From Sclerodactyla briareus (taxonomy: Eukaryota; Echinodermata; Holothuroidea; Dendrochirotida; Sclerodactylidae): a stretch of DNA of 64,000 nt. Shown one piece after another: positions 21,771-32,880 of the stretch; position 1 is the stretch's first letter; each line of letters begins with the position of its first letter. Under the pieces are notes generated by a model. The model was not told the DNA's origin. It saw nothing but the letters and a program-made list of their open reading frames with translations, and did not search any database. The stretch spans positions 62,001 to 126,000 of the forward strand of contig JAODTK010001654.1 of the NCBI GenBank assembly GCA_026419785.1. The letters are read 5' to 3'. A program made the translations under genes and the position numbers.

Positions 21771-24489
21771 ATCAGCCATATTATACACATACATACATAC
21801 ATACACACACATTGAGGTCACTGCCTATTCCTCTGACTTGCCGAAGATGAACAAAATTAGTCAGTGAAAATCGCTCCAAAAGTCACAGACACGGAACAGC
21901 CACAGTCGTATGAATGTTCGATTTTCTGTGGGTAGGGCATGGAACAAACACAAATGTATGGATTGCCACCTTCATGAGCTCTGTCTGAAATTAGCGCTCT
22001 AAAAACTGGACATCAAAATGATGAAATTCGCGTCATTCGTTCTCGCCCCATCGCAGTCAATTTCGTGAATGTGGGAAAGGGGTACTCTGAAAACCCTCGT
22101 TAAGACAACTATTATTTGGGAGTGAACTGGAGGTATGTAAACGAACTCCCAGGTCTTGTTGTTGCATCAATAAGATTTTTTTTTTTTCCGAAAGATGCTC
22201 CCCCGACATAGAAAATCGTCCGAAAGGAAAATTATGACGATCGTTGAAAGTAAGGATTCTCTCTAATTGTAAGTGCAATAGCCACTTGAGAAAAGTACCG
22301 TCTCCATTCTTACGATGGCACAACGATCACGCTGATGGTCTAACCAATAATCGAATACATACGAGGTTGGCAAACTTGTGAGAGCAGGGGGTCCCCATCT
22401 TACACACCTCGTTTTTTCACAGATCAGGAATAATAAATCAGGCGATCAAGCAATGTGGCATCCACATGCAATAGCCAACAAACCATACTGGATAAGGCTC
22501 ACCCGCCAGGCCTGTTAAGCTGTTCCCTCGTTTTCAGACGCAGGCAAACCTCCTGGAAGATATACGTCTCCCTGGAGCGCCTGTCAGCGTGAAATATAAG
22601 GGAACCAATTAGACTCGATTACCCGGCCCGATCCCGCTAAGTTGATATAATGCAAGTAGCAGCGAGCATCTCCACTTAACCAGTGTCCCGATGGGATCTT
22701 GGCGTATTTACTAGCAAGCGGCGTCCGTCTTTCTGGTTTAATCACATCGCCTAAAACGGATGACTGGAACTCAATCATGCAATCTTGAAAACAGGATTCC
22801 TCAAGCGTCAAAAGCGATCTTTTATACTTGTATACGGGGACATATATTTATCGGAGGCCTGCTTGAAGTCGTCGAATTATATAATGACCACCTTAGAGCT
22901 GGTGTTATTTTGATTATCATTAAATACATTACTACAATACTGGACATATATTGGCTTATGGGACATATAAAAATCATTATTATTGTCATTGGGGAGGGGA
23001 AACTCTCATAGATATATTATTCAGTGGTTTTTACAAAAATGGAAACAAAATTTCGTATAGATTGACAAAAAAGCTAATTTTCTGGATAGATTTCCTTCCG
23101 TGCTTGGGTCATAGGGGTTGCACCGTTCACATTTGTAGCGACTGTTACCGCTCCCACCAGGCTTCATGCTTTGTCTGGCCTCTGAGGAATAGCTATTAAA
23201 CAGGAGCGAATTGCGCCAGACACATTCCAAACCATTCGCGATCGAGCTCCTCAATTTTGAAAGAATGTGGCTTGGGTATATTTGACTTTAGGCTGGTTAT
23301 ACGTGACTGTAATGGCACATTGGTATTATAATTCCTTTTATATATGCACAATGTTATTGTTACGCTCCGTCAATCAACGATGCGCTCCCATCTGTATCAC
23401 GCTGGTATGTCGAATGTGGAATCAGTAGTATGAGTGTTCGTAACTTTGCTATGGTCTACGTGTGAGGCATGTACAGCCGACTTTAGGCATCGGTCGCCCT
23501 ACCTATACCTCATCGTTTGGTATTACATACCCATACTAGGACTTTTCCACTCCCTATACTGCTCTACCCTCATTGGTCTCCGCAGCGTGCATTGTGAATT
23601 TTCGAGTTAGAGTGCCCAAACTGTAAGTTATTGATCCAATGCTACGAATACAAAGGCAATTGCTCGTTTTTCGGTGCAGCTCGCACGGCGCATTTTTTTC
23701 TCTTTATAGCTCCATGACGTATCAATTTACTAATCTCCGTCACAGAAGAGAATTGAATGTTGTCCGGGTCTCAATTACGTAGCGAACTTAGCATAAGCTT
23801 GAATCAAGCTCATATGGTTCCCAGATTGAGTCCTGTTGAGTGCCTTACTGAGCCAGTAGGGAAACATCCGCCCTGATCCTGAATGGCGTCAGTTCAGATG
23901 GTATTGCAATAGGAGGTTGGGGGGGGGGGGCGGGGCAGTACGTAGGCCTAATGTCGTACTCGTATTCTGCGAGCCTACGGGTTTCAGCTAAGTATTGTGA
24001 TAAAATGTAATGCCAAGAGTAGGCCCATGCTAGGTTTTCACCGTACTCGTTCGGAATGATATCCCAAACATCCCATAAGTGGACCTCATGACTAATCTAG
24101 GCCTGAAGACTTTGCTTTGCATACCATTTTCCCCCTCCGTGACATGCACATTGTCATATTGACCATATCGGACTATAAAGTTAAACAGTGTCGTTATATT
24201 TAATGGCATTTGTTCGTTTTGAAATTGATTCCTGATTCCCCTGACATTTTTCCCTGAAAAACGTTTACCTCTATTATGTGCACCATGTCTAAAGTATCAT
24301 CCATATCGGAGTACGTCACTCGACGTTATGAGTATTTATGGCAGTTTCTTCCTCGTAAGTGAATCCTGACTGCAACAATGCTTGAATTGACACCTCAACC
24401 TCGATATCTGACACAGAGTCCACGCAACCATGCATAATCATAAAAAGACAATTCCTATATGCTGATTGGTAGTTGATATTAAATTGTTT

Positions 24490-24850
24490 TTCTCCAGATG
24501 CTATGAAGCTGTCTTACGACCACTCTTTCTACTAGCTTTTGGCACTAACGCCAAGTTACTCACAGGTCGATAGTTGTTGATATCCTCCGCGCAAGCGTAT
24601 GTTTGTTTTTCAATAATTGGTGTGCCAGAGGCAACTTTACATTGGTTGAACACACGTGATGTTAATGATGTATTACCCAGGCCGTAAGCGTTGGCAGCAG
24701 AATAACAGCAGTACCTCGACATGAGGACAGGTATCGGGTCCAGTTTGCTCGATTTAGAAAGACTGGACATAATGAATTTCCTCACCTCTTCTCCCGTAGC
24801 TATAGTTGATAGGAAGACAACTGGTAATATTGGGGAAAACATGGAGTTCA
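24490..24850 (-). pseudogene. L2-like LINE, RT N-terminal fragment
   Basis: A 116-codon minus-strand frame reads EEVRKFIMSSLSKSSKLDPIP, then CKVASGTPIIEKQ and NNYRPVSNLALVPKASRK. This is the standard run-up into the RT domain of L2/CR1-type LINEs (S.S.LDPIP ... P..KK ... NYRPVSNL.F.SK). It stops near the start of the RT fingers, so the catalytic part is missing. It abuts, head to head, a plus-strand RTE-like fragment. The frame is unusually intact for its length, suggesting a fairly young or short-lived insertion. Confidence 0.85.
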
Positions 24851-24899
24851 CACAAATCTATTTACCTCTTTGGTGTGAATATTAATCAGTGGCTCTATT

Positions 24900-25245
24900 T
24901 CGTGCGAGCCTGGAGAGTGGCATGTGGCGGTCTCGATTTCTGAGCAGAGGAAATAGGCTACGTGTTTAAGCCCTATTGTGCTGCCCGTCCTGGCTACCTA
25001 GTGAACATGAGGTTCCTGTTGGGCTGAGGCTGAAACTATTTCGAGCTGGTTTTCTTCCCTACCTCCCTTCCGCCACTCCTTGCCCGCCGGGACGATCACG
25101 TAGCTAATAGTGACGGGTAGCTCAGAGAGTTGGGGATGTGTCAGGCCAATGCCTGGGCGTTTGCCGGGAATACAGCAGCGGCAGGGCGGCGGCGTTTGGA
25201 GGCGGCCAGGTACCCTCAAGCATGGTGCCATAATGAGTGACAGAG
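24900..25245 (+). pseudogene. RTE-like LINE RT C-terminus, second copy
   Basis: The nucleotide sequence GGCGGTCTCGATTTCTGAGC at 24926 lines up with GCGGTCGCGATATCTGAGC at 19629, and the homology continues through the PVLLY block. The last part (25140-25240) reads, with frame changes, ANAWAFAGN and RRRLEAARYPQAWCHNE, matching the arginine-rich C-terminal end of this family. It is shorter and more broken than the 19331-20075 copy and inactive. Confidence 0.7.
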
Positions 25246-25394
25246 AGGAGGGAGAGTGAGGGTTCGTGCAACATTAGTACGAGCACTAGTGCTGCAAGCC
25301 TGATAGTGCAACATCATGAGACATGCGTCATGAAGTTGCAAGAAATGTACTGACTTTTCCATACTTTCGATGTACAATGACTGCCTCTGTCAGT

Positions 25395-25455
25395 AAGGAT
25401 AGTAAAGTGGTATCAGTAACAGTTGCAAGCAAATATTGCTGTTTCGAATCCGGGC
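25395..25455 (+). mobile_element. tRNA-like sequence with A and B boxes (SINE head?)
   Basis: TAGTAAAGTGG (25400-25410) fits the RNA polymerase III A box and GTTTCGAATCC (25441-25451) fits the B box, about 30 bp apart as in tRNA genes. The T-stem and acceptor arms do not pair well, so this is not a functional tRNA. It lies upstream of a dispersed repeat (25600-25830), so it is plausibly the head of a tRNA-derived SINE. Confidence 0.4.
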
Positions 25456-25599
25456 AGTCACCAGATGCTTTTTATTCTAGGAGGCTGTGCGATGGGCGTG
25501 TCTTTGTCTTCTCTTCAGAGTTCGTCTGTAATGCAAGTGGAATTACTGGGGTTTGTTTACGAGAGATTTGAAATGAGTCTCGTCTGTCGGCTGGCTGGG

Positions 25600-25830
25600 A
25601 CTGTATGTCGGAATGTGAGCAATCACAGTTGAACTCAACTTATGCTTCACAAGGTTCCGAGGAGGAAGTGGTTGGGACCCGGAGATAACTGATATGCTGA
25701 TCGTCCTTCCAGATGGGGACGTGAAATTGCGAAAATCATTTGAGCACTAGTCGAGAAGGTAAAGCGAGTTATCGCGGGTGGTGTCATTCACGATTAATAC
25801 GGCCAGGGTTCCTTGATGGCTCTATCGCTG
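25600..25830 (+). repeat. Dispersed repeat, copy 1 (pair with 27600-27860)
   Basis: Shared ordered words with 27600-27860 include TGTGAGCAATCAC / CGTGAGCAGTCAC, CCGAGGAGG(G)AAGTGG, CTTCCAGA / CTTCTGGA, GAGCACTA, and ATTCACGATTAAT / ATTCACGGTCAAT. Divergence is clear but colinear. It may be the body of the SINE-like element headed at 25395. Confidence 0.6.
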
Positions 25831-26409
25831 CCTGAACTCGTAGACTTAATCAATCATATAATAATATAACACACCCTGCACCACTATTAGCCGACGATGA
25901 TAAGATGTATCATCATCTGTAGACTCAAATGATGAAATTCGTGACTGTCTCAAGGTCTCAAGCTCGAGAATTCGATTATTCCACGTTCATTGGGACACTT
26001 TACAACTATTCCTCATGATACTGAGAACAAATTTGTTTGAAATAGTGCCACCTAATTGACTATTTGCATATTTATCCTGGCTTATCATACCTAGAAGTTT
26101 CAATCACATTCGTAATATTTTTGTATTTATAGATTCGCTCTATTAGACGCTATTCGCGTTTATTAGGCAGCAAAATATACGATATATAGGAGGAATACCA
26201 TCATTTCCGATCCTTCCCCATTCTGGATTTGTATATGTTATTCTGTACGCATTCCTGAACTTATCTTGATGAAATCAGCTTGATATCTGGACATGCCGGG
26301 AGTAATACACAACGAAACCCGTTAAATATCACTGGCTGTTGCATTTGTTCGTTTCTTGCCGTAGGCCATCCTGGCTTAACTACTACCCAAGAGAACATGT
26401 AGGATTTAG

Positions 26410-26530
26410 TATATAGTGATGAGGTTATTTAATTATTTCCAAGGTCCCAGTTGTAGGTAATTGCTTTGACGACCTCTTCCCGGTAAATGCCTCTCAGACA
26501 GAGGGCAAATCACATAGCACTAGACTTCAA
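26410..26530 (-). repeat. Dispersed repeat, copy 1 (pair with 53990-54112)
   Basis: Aligns with 53990-54112 in direct orientation: GATGAGGT(T/C)ATTT, AAGGTCCCA / GAGGTCCCA, TTTGACGACCTC and CTCAGA(C/G)AGA in the same order. On the minus strand GAGGTCGTCAAA recalls a degenerate B box, so a tRNA-derived SINE is possible. Its class is otherwise unknown. Confidence 0.6.
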
Positions 26531-27184
26531 AGCAGGTGCAGAAGCAGCTCCAACTGCTGATCCATCAGGCGTTTGAAAAAAAGGTTGGTATTGGAGTATT
26601 ATCCGTTGAATCCAAGACTAACGCGTTTGAAGTTAAACAAAGTGAAAACATCAGAGAGACATATCTCGGACTTGAGAGTATGCGCACGAACGAATGGAAA
26701 GCAAGTACAAACCTGTTACAAGATTCCTTGCCAAATGTGGTTCAGGCATTGATTGTATTTTTTTAACCAAATTACTCAGGGTATTTCCCTTCTGCAGAGG
26801 TATGAGTTTAGGAAAATCCATATTATTTCATTTGAATTTCACAGAGTAGCAATTTCATTTCGAAAGAGAATCTGAATTTTAATCAGCTCGCATTAACGTT
26901 GCGAAATCAGGGAAGTAATGAATACCCTAGATTTAGAGTGACACTGTTCCTTAGACAGAGATCATTCAATGGCTTGCCCGCATGCAACGACCCCGAGTCA
27001 CTCGTGATGCGAGGGAGCCTCGCCTATTACAGGACAACAATGAAATTTCTGTCTGAAACACCTAACCAATGTTTTATCCTACAAAAGACATTCATACGCC
27101 GTTCCTCATTGAGGACAATTGCACAACCCTGTAATTATCTCTTTGTTTTTGTTAAAACATAGATTGATATGTAGGAAGGTCGGA

Positions 27185-27285
27185 AATCCGTGGTGAAAGC
27201 CCGTGGTGCCAAGAACGCGAGCCTCTTGTGTACGTCAGTACGTGCAAGCACCCTACCAATTAGGCTATGAAGCCAACTGCAGGTG
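27185..27285 (-). mobile_element. Degenerate tRNA-like sequence (SINE or tRNA pseudogene)
   Basis: On the minus strand TAGCCTAATTGG (27257-27268) is a good A box, followed by GTAGGGTGCTTGCA as in many tRNA-derived SINEs. A weak B box (CGTTCTTGGCACC) follows near 27210. The arms do not fold into a convincing cloverleaf. Confidence 0.35.
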
Positions 27286-27599
27286 ATTTCGAAACCCGAG
27301 GCATATGATTACCTTCCACTGTGGAATCAGCATCTATAGGCTACTTATATTATTGCTTTCCTCTATTTGTGACACATTCATCACCCCTCCAGAGATCGAA
27401 TTCGACATTCGAACCTGGATACCGATCGGTACCGTACATACCCACTATATGGAGTAGCGAGGCTAATATTTTGTGAATATGAGATTTGAGAAACGTGACT
27501 GAGAACTTAAACAGTCATCCTGGTAAACATAGAGACAGAAAAGTCGGAGATATATACGAAATATGGTTCACTTAGGTTACTAGGTTTGTTACGGTTTAC

Positions 27600-27860
27600 T
27601 TTGAACATGTCTCGTCGGTCACCGTGAGCAGTCACATGAACGTTAATTTTTTGTTTCTCTCCCTACCGAGGAGGGAAGTGGCCAGGTCCTGGAGTTCACT
27701 GATCGTTCACTGACCTTCTGGAAGGGCATGAAGGTGCCATCACCACGTGAGCACTATCAAAGGAGAGAAGAAGAGTTTTCACCGGTGCCCATTCACGGTC
27801 AATTTACTCCGTCGTTTCTTGCCGTGAGTGTTGGAAAATATCCCATATCGCTGGAAGCGT
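27600..27860 (+). repeat. Dispersed repeat, copy 2 (pair with 25600-25830)
   Basis: Colinear with 25600-25830; see that entry. The two copies are about 2 kb apart in the same orientation. Confidence 0.6.
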
Positions 27861-28144
27861 TACGACAATAAGCATTCCTTGGCAGTTGTTTGCCCATGTG
27901 TCACGTCCTATTGACCTCCGATGACCTTCGATGACTTTAAATGTGCAATGCACTCACCAGATTCTCCTGTTGACAATGTATGACATTCTTTTACATTTTA
28001 GTCATTGTATCCGAATTGTAATTGAATGCCTGATATCGACGGTTGATTCTCTGTATGTTTGTTCTTGAGAGAAAGTTGTATTTCTTTCGATATGTTCTTT
28101 CATTTTTGATCCTGTACGATTTGTCAGAGAATCTATGCAGTCAA

Positions 28145-28246
28145 TAGTGTGTATGTATGTATGTATGTAGTATGTATGTATGTATGTATGTATGTATGTA
28201 GTATGTATGTATGTATGTATGTATGTAGTATGTATGTATGTATGTA
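28145..28246 (+). repeat. (GTAT)n microsatellite
   Basis: About 100 bp of GTAT repeats interrupted at regular places by an inserted TAG. It directly abuts the minisatellite that begins at about 28246. Other members of the minisatellite family begin next to a TG-type microsatellite in the same way. Confidence 0.9.
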
Positions 28247-29640
28247 ACGCTGGATTGTGAACACGATAACTCGACCCCACCTGGATGGATGCAGCGCATA
28301 ATTGGTATGTGTGCTCCCCATGATGAGTACATGATCCCTATTGTTTTGGGGTCAGGTCAAAGGCCATCTGAGGTCACCAGAGGTCAAAGTCTGAAATCCT
28401 TGTAAACACGATAAGTCCAAAACAGTTGGTCGAATCAAGCTGAAATTCGGTTATAGCTTTCTCATGGGGAGTACAGGACCCTGTGGTTTGTGGTTCAGGT
28501 CGGGGTGAGTGAATTTTGGTTTTTGAAATATAAAATTTGTGAAAATTCAATATTTTGGCCAATTTTGGCTTGTAAACACACTAACTCAACCCCACCCGGA
28601 TGGATTGAGCTCATATTTGGTATGTGTGTTCCCCATGATGAGTACATGATCCCTATTGTTTTGGGGTCAGGTCAAAAGTCATCTGAGGTCACCAGAGGTC
28701 AAAGTCTGAAATCCTTGTAAACACGTGAGTCCAAAACAGTTGGTCCGATCAGTTGAAATCGGTGTAGAGCTTTCTCATGCGGGAGTACAGGAACCCTATT
28801 GTTTTCGGCTCAGGTCGGGGGGTGTTTTTTGTCAAAAATATAAAATTTGTGAAAAGTCAATATTTTGGCTTGTAAACACACTAACTCAACCCCACCCGGA
28901 TGGATTGAGCTCATATTTGGTATGTGTGTTCCCCATGATGAGTACATGATCCCTATTGTTTTGGGGTCAGGTCAAAAGTCATCTGAGGTCACCAGAGGTC
29001 AAAGTCTGAAATCCTTGTAAACACGATAAGTCCAAAACAGTTGGTCCGTACAAGCTGCAATTTGGTGTGTAGCTTTCTTATGGGGAGTACAGGAACCCTA
29101 TTGTTTTCGGCTCAGGTCGGGGGGTGTTTTTTGTCAAAAATATAAAATTTGTGAAAAGTCAATATTTTGGCTTGTAAACACACTAACTCAACCCCACCCG
29201 GATGGATTGAGCTCATATTTGGTATGTGTGTTCCCCATGATGAGTACATGATCCCTATTGTTTTGGGGTCAGGTCAAAAGTCATCTGAGGTCACCAGAGG
29301 TCAAAGTCTGAAATCCTTGTAAACACGATAAGTCCAAAACAGTTGGTCCGTACAAGCTGCAATTTGGTGTGTAGCTTTCTTATGGGGAGTACAGGAACCC
29401 TATTGTTTTCGGCTCAGGTCGGGGGGTGTTTTTTGTCAAAAATATAAATTTGTGAAAAGTCAATATTTTGGCTTGTAAACACACTAACTCAACCCCACCC
29501 GGATGGATTGAGCTCATATTTGGTATGTGTGTTCCCCATGATGAGTACATGATCCCTATTGTTTTGGGGTCAGGTCAAAGGCCATCTGAGGTCACCAGAG
29601 GTCAGAGTATGAAAACCTTGAAATTCAGTGTTAGCTTCTT
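28246..29640 (+). repeat. ~301-bp dimeric minisatellite with FOX-like and AGGTCA words
   Basis: The word CTTGTAAACACACTAAC recurs at 28569, 28869, 29171 and 29472, giving a period of 300-302 bp. A more diverged first copy starts at 28252. Each unit is a dimer: both halves begin TTGTAAACAC and both contain a GAGTACA...CCCTATTGTTTT...TCAGGTC block. The first half ends with several AGGTCA words (28354, 28371 and 28381 in the first copy; a variant at 28361). The array decays after about 29600. There is no coding potential. Related sequences lie at 31560-32000 (minus) and 51300-51690 (plus). Confidence 0.9.
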
Positions 29641-31559
29641 TTAGTATAGGAGCCCTATCGGCTGGTTGGGAAAAATGGGACGTTATGTTGCCCATAATGA
29701 GCTGGTACAATCTTCCCGTTGCACTTGTGTCTGGCTATAGGTTGTCAGAAAGAGCAGAATCACGAAGCCTTTTGGCTTTCTGGTTTACTAACGATAACCT
29801 GCGATAATCTTACATCGCAGTATTGTGATGTCTCGAAATGACCACGGACCCAACTTGTCCGAGAAGATCAATCATGCATGGAACTGCCTTTGGGGATTAA
29901 ATGTTGCTTTCGATATATCAGCTAATGGCTTCAAACGAACTTCGGCCGATCGCGACAGGCAGCGGAAAAGAGAGATTGATCTTCCACATAATAAGTGTCA
30001 TCATTTTACGATTTTCACCTTTACTATTGACGTGGGGCGGGTTGTTGATGTATCAGCGGCGGATTTTTCTTTTCAAGTATCTAACAGCCTACTGATAGTG
30101 CTGTATTGTTTTCTCGTCATACGGTCGCTTTTGTGACCCCGCGCCCCGCCAGTCGCATTCATCTCGTCAACAAACTGGTTCGACGATGTTCGAGATGTAT
30201 GTTTTGAAGTCGATTACCCGACGTCTACGGAAGATACTACACACATTAGAGAAGCCAAGCAGTGTACTGTATATCACTTCATTCACTAAGCTACTATTAG
30301 GAGACGGGAAATGTTTTCGCTGTTATATGCCACACTTGCGGTAATGTAACTGTAAAGTAACGATACTGGTTCGTTAAATTTCAGCAGTGTTACTGAGTCT
30401 GAACGACAATCGGCCTGATTAGTCACTGTTACACACCTGTATGAAATAGAGTTCACGTGTGCACTTTCAAGTAATATGAGAACAAAATATCACGACAACC
30501 TCAAACAGTCTGGTACAAAGTATATAAATGACAAGAAGGCCGAAAGAAAACAATCGCATCGCATAAATGCCCACTCCAGACAATGCATCCTATTTTAGGC
30601 CAGCTCGCGTAGGTGGTACCGTATTCAGTCTTCAGCAGTTCAGTATTCAAAATTTTTAATGAACAAGATGGACGTGATACGGTTAGTTATTCCGACTGCG
30701 GGAATCGACTAATCTCTTCGAATTCGTTAATCGAGGCGGTCTTCTAATTCATCTGAGTCACAATTGATATACGTTCGGGTTCCCTGCGAAAACACATTTC
30801 ATCTAAGTATCAGATTACTGTGCATTAGTACATCTGAAGTATGTTGAATATTCAGGCACACGGCAAGCCTCTCTGCTTCGAAGGACACTGTATCTCATGA
30901 GACCTCTAAAGTATCAACTGTAGTAGCCTGACGACTGTTGGCAGGGAGTACGCTCCAAAGCTTTGGATCACAAGTGGAGGGGGGAGGGGTGGGGATTTTA
31001 TTGGCGATCTTGAGTAGACTCTGAGCATAACAAGGAGAAGGTTATCACCGATATTGTCAGGATTAGGCTCCCGAAGAAAATGAGACATTCACCTCTGCAG
31101 TCCAAATATGATTATCAGTAATTTTAATGTCATCATAAATATCAATCGACATCACAGAGCTACTACTTTCCCTAGGTTTCCCCTATATATATGCTAGTTT
31201 TATATAGTGGTGAAAATCCCATCACATACAGCAACAAACCTCCATTCCTTCCATGGTTTTTCCTTTTTCCCCGTTTTTTTTTTCTTTGCAGTAGTTTGAA
31301 ACGAGAACGCAATTGTGCGTGGGATTCCTTGCCATTTTTTTTTATAGTAATATACAACTTCTGTTACAAGAGGAGACTCTCAGATCACCTAAAATCTGAA
31401 TATCCATCCTAATCAGACACGTAGCACTTTAACAGTGTTTCAAAGCTGTTTCACTCTTTCACAGAGGACCTGACTGGAGACAGCGTAGGATAGAAGCGTT
31501 TAGTATGTCAGTGTAATTGACTTATTGGTTTGTTGCAACACGACGAGTTTGTTGTTACT
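29641..31559. other. Intergenic, nothing recognised
   Basis: No recognised protein, RNA or repeat. The plus frame at 29825-30136 (103 codons) has no visible domain or splice context. T-rich runs occur near 31260-31340. Confidence 0.5.
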
Positions 31560-32000
31560 AGGACTGACTCACAAAGTCATTAGGTCAAATGAGGTCAGAA
31601 GGTCAAATGGGGTCTAAGTAGATCAACATATGTAGTTCACATAGACAAACAAAATTTCCATTACAACATCGTCCTTAAATGTTTCGTTGCCAAGATACAG
31701 AATGATTGCCCTACGGTGACCTTCAATACCACTTGACCTAACACCAAAAACAATAGGGTTCATCCTCACCACATATGCAGCATACATAACTTAATGGAAA
31801 CTTGCATTCATCATATACCGTGCCGGCAAGGTTTTTGGACTTTGCCCTGTCGTGATTTTGAATGGCCCTTGAACTGGCACTAACAACAATAGGGTTCATC
31901 CTCTCCCGATGAGCAATCCATGTGCCAATATTTTAATTTGATACATGGTTGCATTCTTTAGATATCGTGCTGACGAGAGGCGTCACACACACACAGACAC
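31560..32000 (-). repeat. Diverged, inverted member of the AGGTCA minisatellite family
   Basis: Read on the minus strand it starts with a TG microsatellite and TGACGCC, as at 51305. It then contains two copies of GATGAACCCTATTGTT, the word shared with the 301-bp units. At its far end (31582-31605, plus strand) are three AGGTCA words. Divergence from the 28 kb array is strong. Confidence 0.6.
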
Positions 32001-32218
32001 ATACGCACTGGGATTCCTAGTAGAATAGAGACCCATACGTTATCAGACGAATGCGAACCGTGAATCACATTAAGGGGGTAACATAGCGTGTTTTTCCTCT
32101 TTATGCAAATGAAAACTCTTGGTCCGACAGATTCTTATTGGTCCATTGTTAAGAGTGAGACGTTCTAAAAATAGTGAACGATGATGTGAAGACGAAGGTA
32201 GACTGATTTTATTCGCTG

Positions 32219-32358
32219 AATCCTAATCCTAATCCTAATCCTAATAATCCTAATAATCCTAATAATCCTAATAATCCTAATAATCCTGATACTCCCTAAT
32301 CTAATCCTGATCCTAATAGATAATAATAATAGAATAATAATAATAATAATAATAATAA
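32219..32358 (+). repeat. (TCCTAA)n then (AATCCT)n and (AAT)n simple repeats
   Basis: It begins with about four perfect TCCTAA hexamers (TTAGGA on the other strand). It then grades into AATAATCCT nonamers, a broken region and an AAT tract. It is a compound microsatellite. The hexamer differs by one base from the animal telomere word, but the tract is short and internal. Confidence 0.9.
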
Positions 32359-32463
32359 CTGCTGTTAGTAAATGACGTATCGGTAACGGCATTATTTCCA
32401 TATGCCGGTTGCTGCTTTTTTACCTGTTTCATTGCCCATGCCTAACCCCAAAACCTAAATCCG

Positions 32464-32880
32464 TTAACTTTTACCTAACAACGGTTTCTTTTCATCGATA
32501 ATGTAAACAATCTGAAATAGTTCCTTGCAGTGCAGTTTCGTAAGTCGGACAAACCTCCTGGAAGGTTCGATTTCCGCGAGCGCGCCATGTAACTTAGCAT
32601 CTGAGTCAATTATAGTCCCCGTTTCACCGAAACAATCTTCCAACTCTAATATAATTCCGGCATCTTCACTCACTGGTGCTCCGATAGGAAACTGAAGTAC
32701 TATCTCCAGTCTACATACGAGCAAGGTCTGAAGCTTGGATGACGATATCCATATCAACCGAGAACAATCCTCATCGAAGGGATATTCCAGATGCAGACAG
32801 GATTCTCTAACCAGCAGATGCTTCATAGCATTATGCACTGACACCGCGTCGTAACCGACACTTCCGCCGCCTTGTTTGAT
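32464..32880 (-). CDS. Candidate exon or gene fragment, unknown protein
   Basis: An open frame of about 138 codons on the minus strand runs from a stop near 32880 to a stop at 32464. It can start at GTG 32844; the first ATG is a few codons further in. The product is mixed and globular-looking, with an acidic central part (IILELEDCFGE, then IIDSDAK) and EIEPSRRFVRLTKLHCKEL near the end. Composition is unlike the retroelements nearby and has no low-complexity bias. I do not recognise a family. No clear splice acceptor is seen at the 5' edge, so an intronless short gene, a terminal exon or a chance frame all remain possible. Confidence 0.3.
   Translation of the reverse strand: MKQGGGSVGYDAVSVHNAMKHLLVRESCLHLEYPFDEDCSRLIWISSSKLQTLLVCRLEIVLQFPIGAPVSEDAGIILELEDCFGETGTIIDSDAKLHGALAEIEPSRRFVRLTKLHCKELFQIVYIIDEKKPLLGKS

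Larger units (their letters stand above)
20076..24489. other. Intergenic stretch without recognised genes
   Basis: No protein family is recognised in any frame here. It holds a short foldback with poly-G (20929-20995), a 115-bp tandem duplication (21548-21770), a small ATAC microsatellite (21783-21812), short T runs and a poly-G run near 23917-23930. Short frames on both strands have no visible support. Confidence 0.6.

Noticed and set aside
28002..28332. Tyr/Ile/His/Thr-rich frames on the minus strand
   Set aside because: Translation of the GTAT microsatellite.
29825..30136. 103-codon plus frame
   Set aside because: No recognisable domain, biased composition or splice support; within the range expected by chance in 64 kb.
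32165..32401. Ile/Arg-rich minus-strand frame
   Set aside because: Translation of the TCCTAA/AAT simple repeat.
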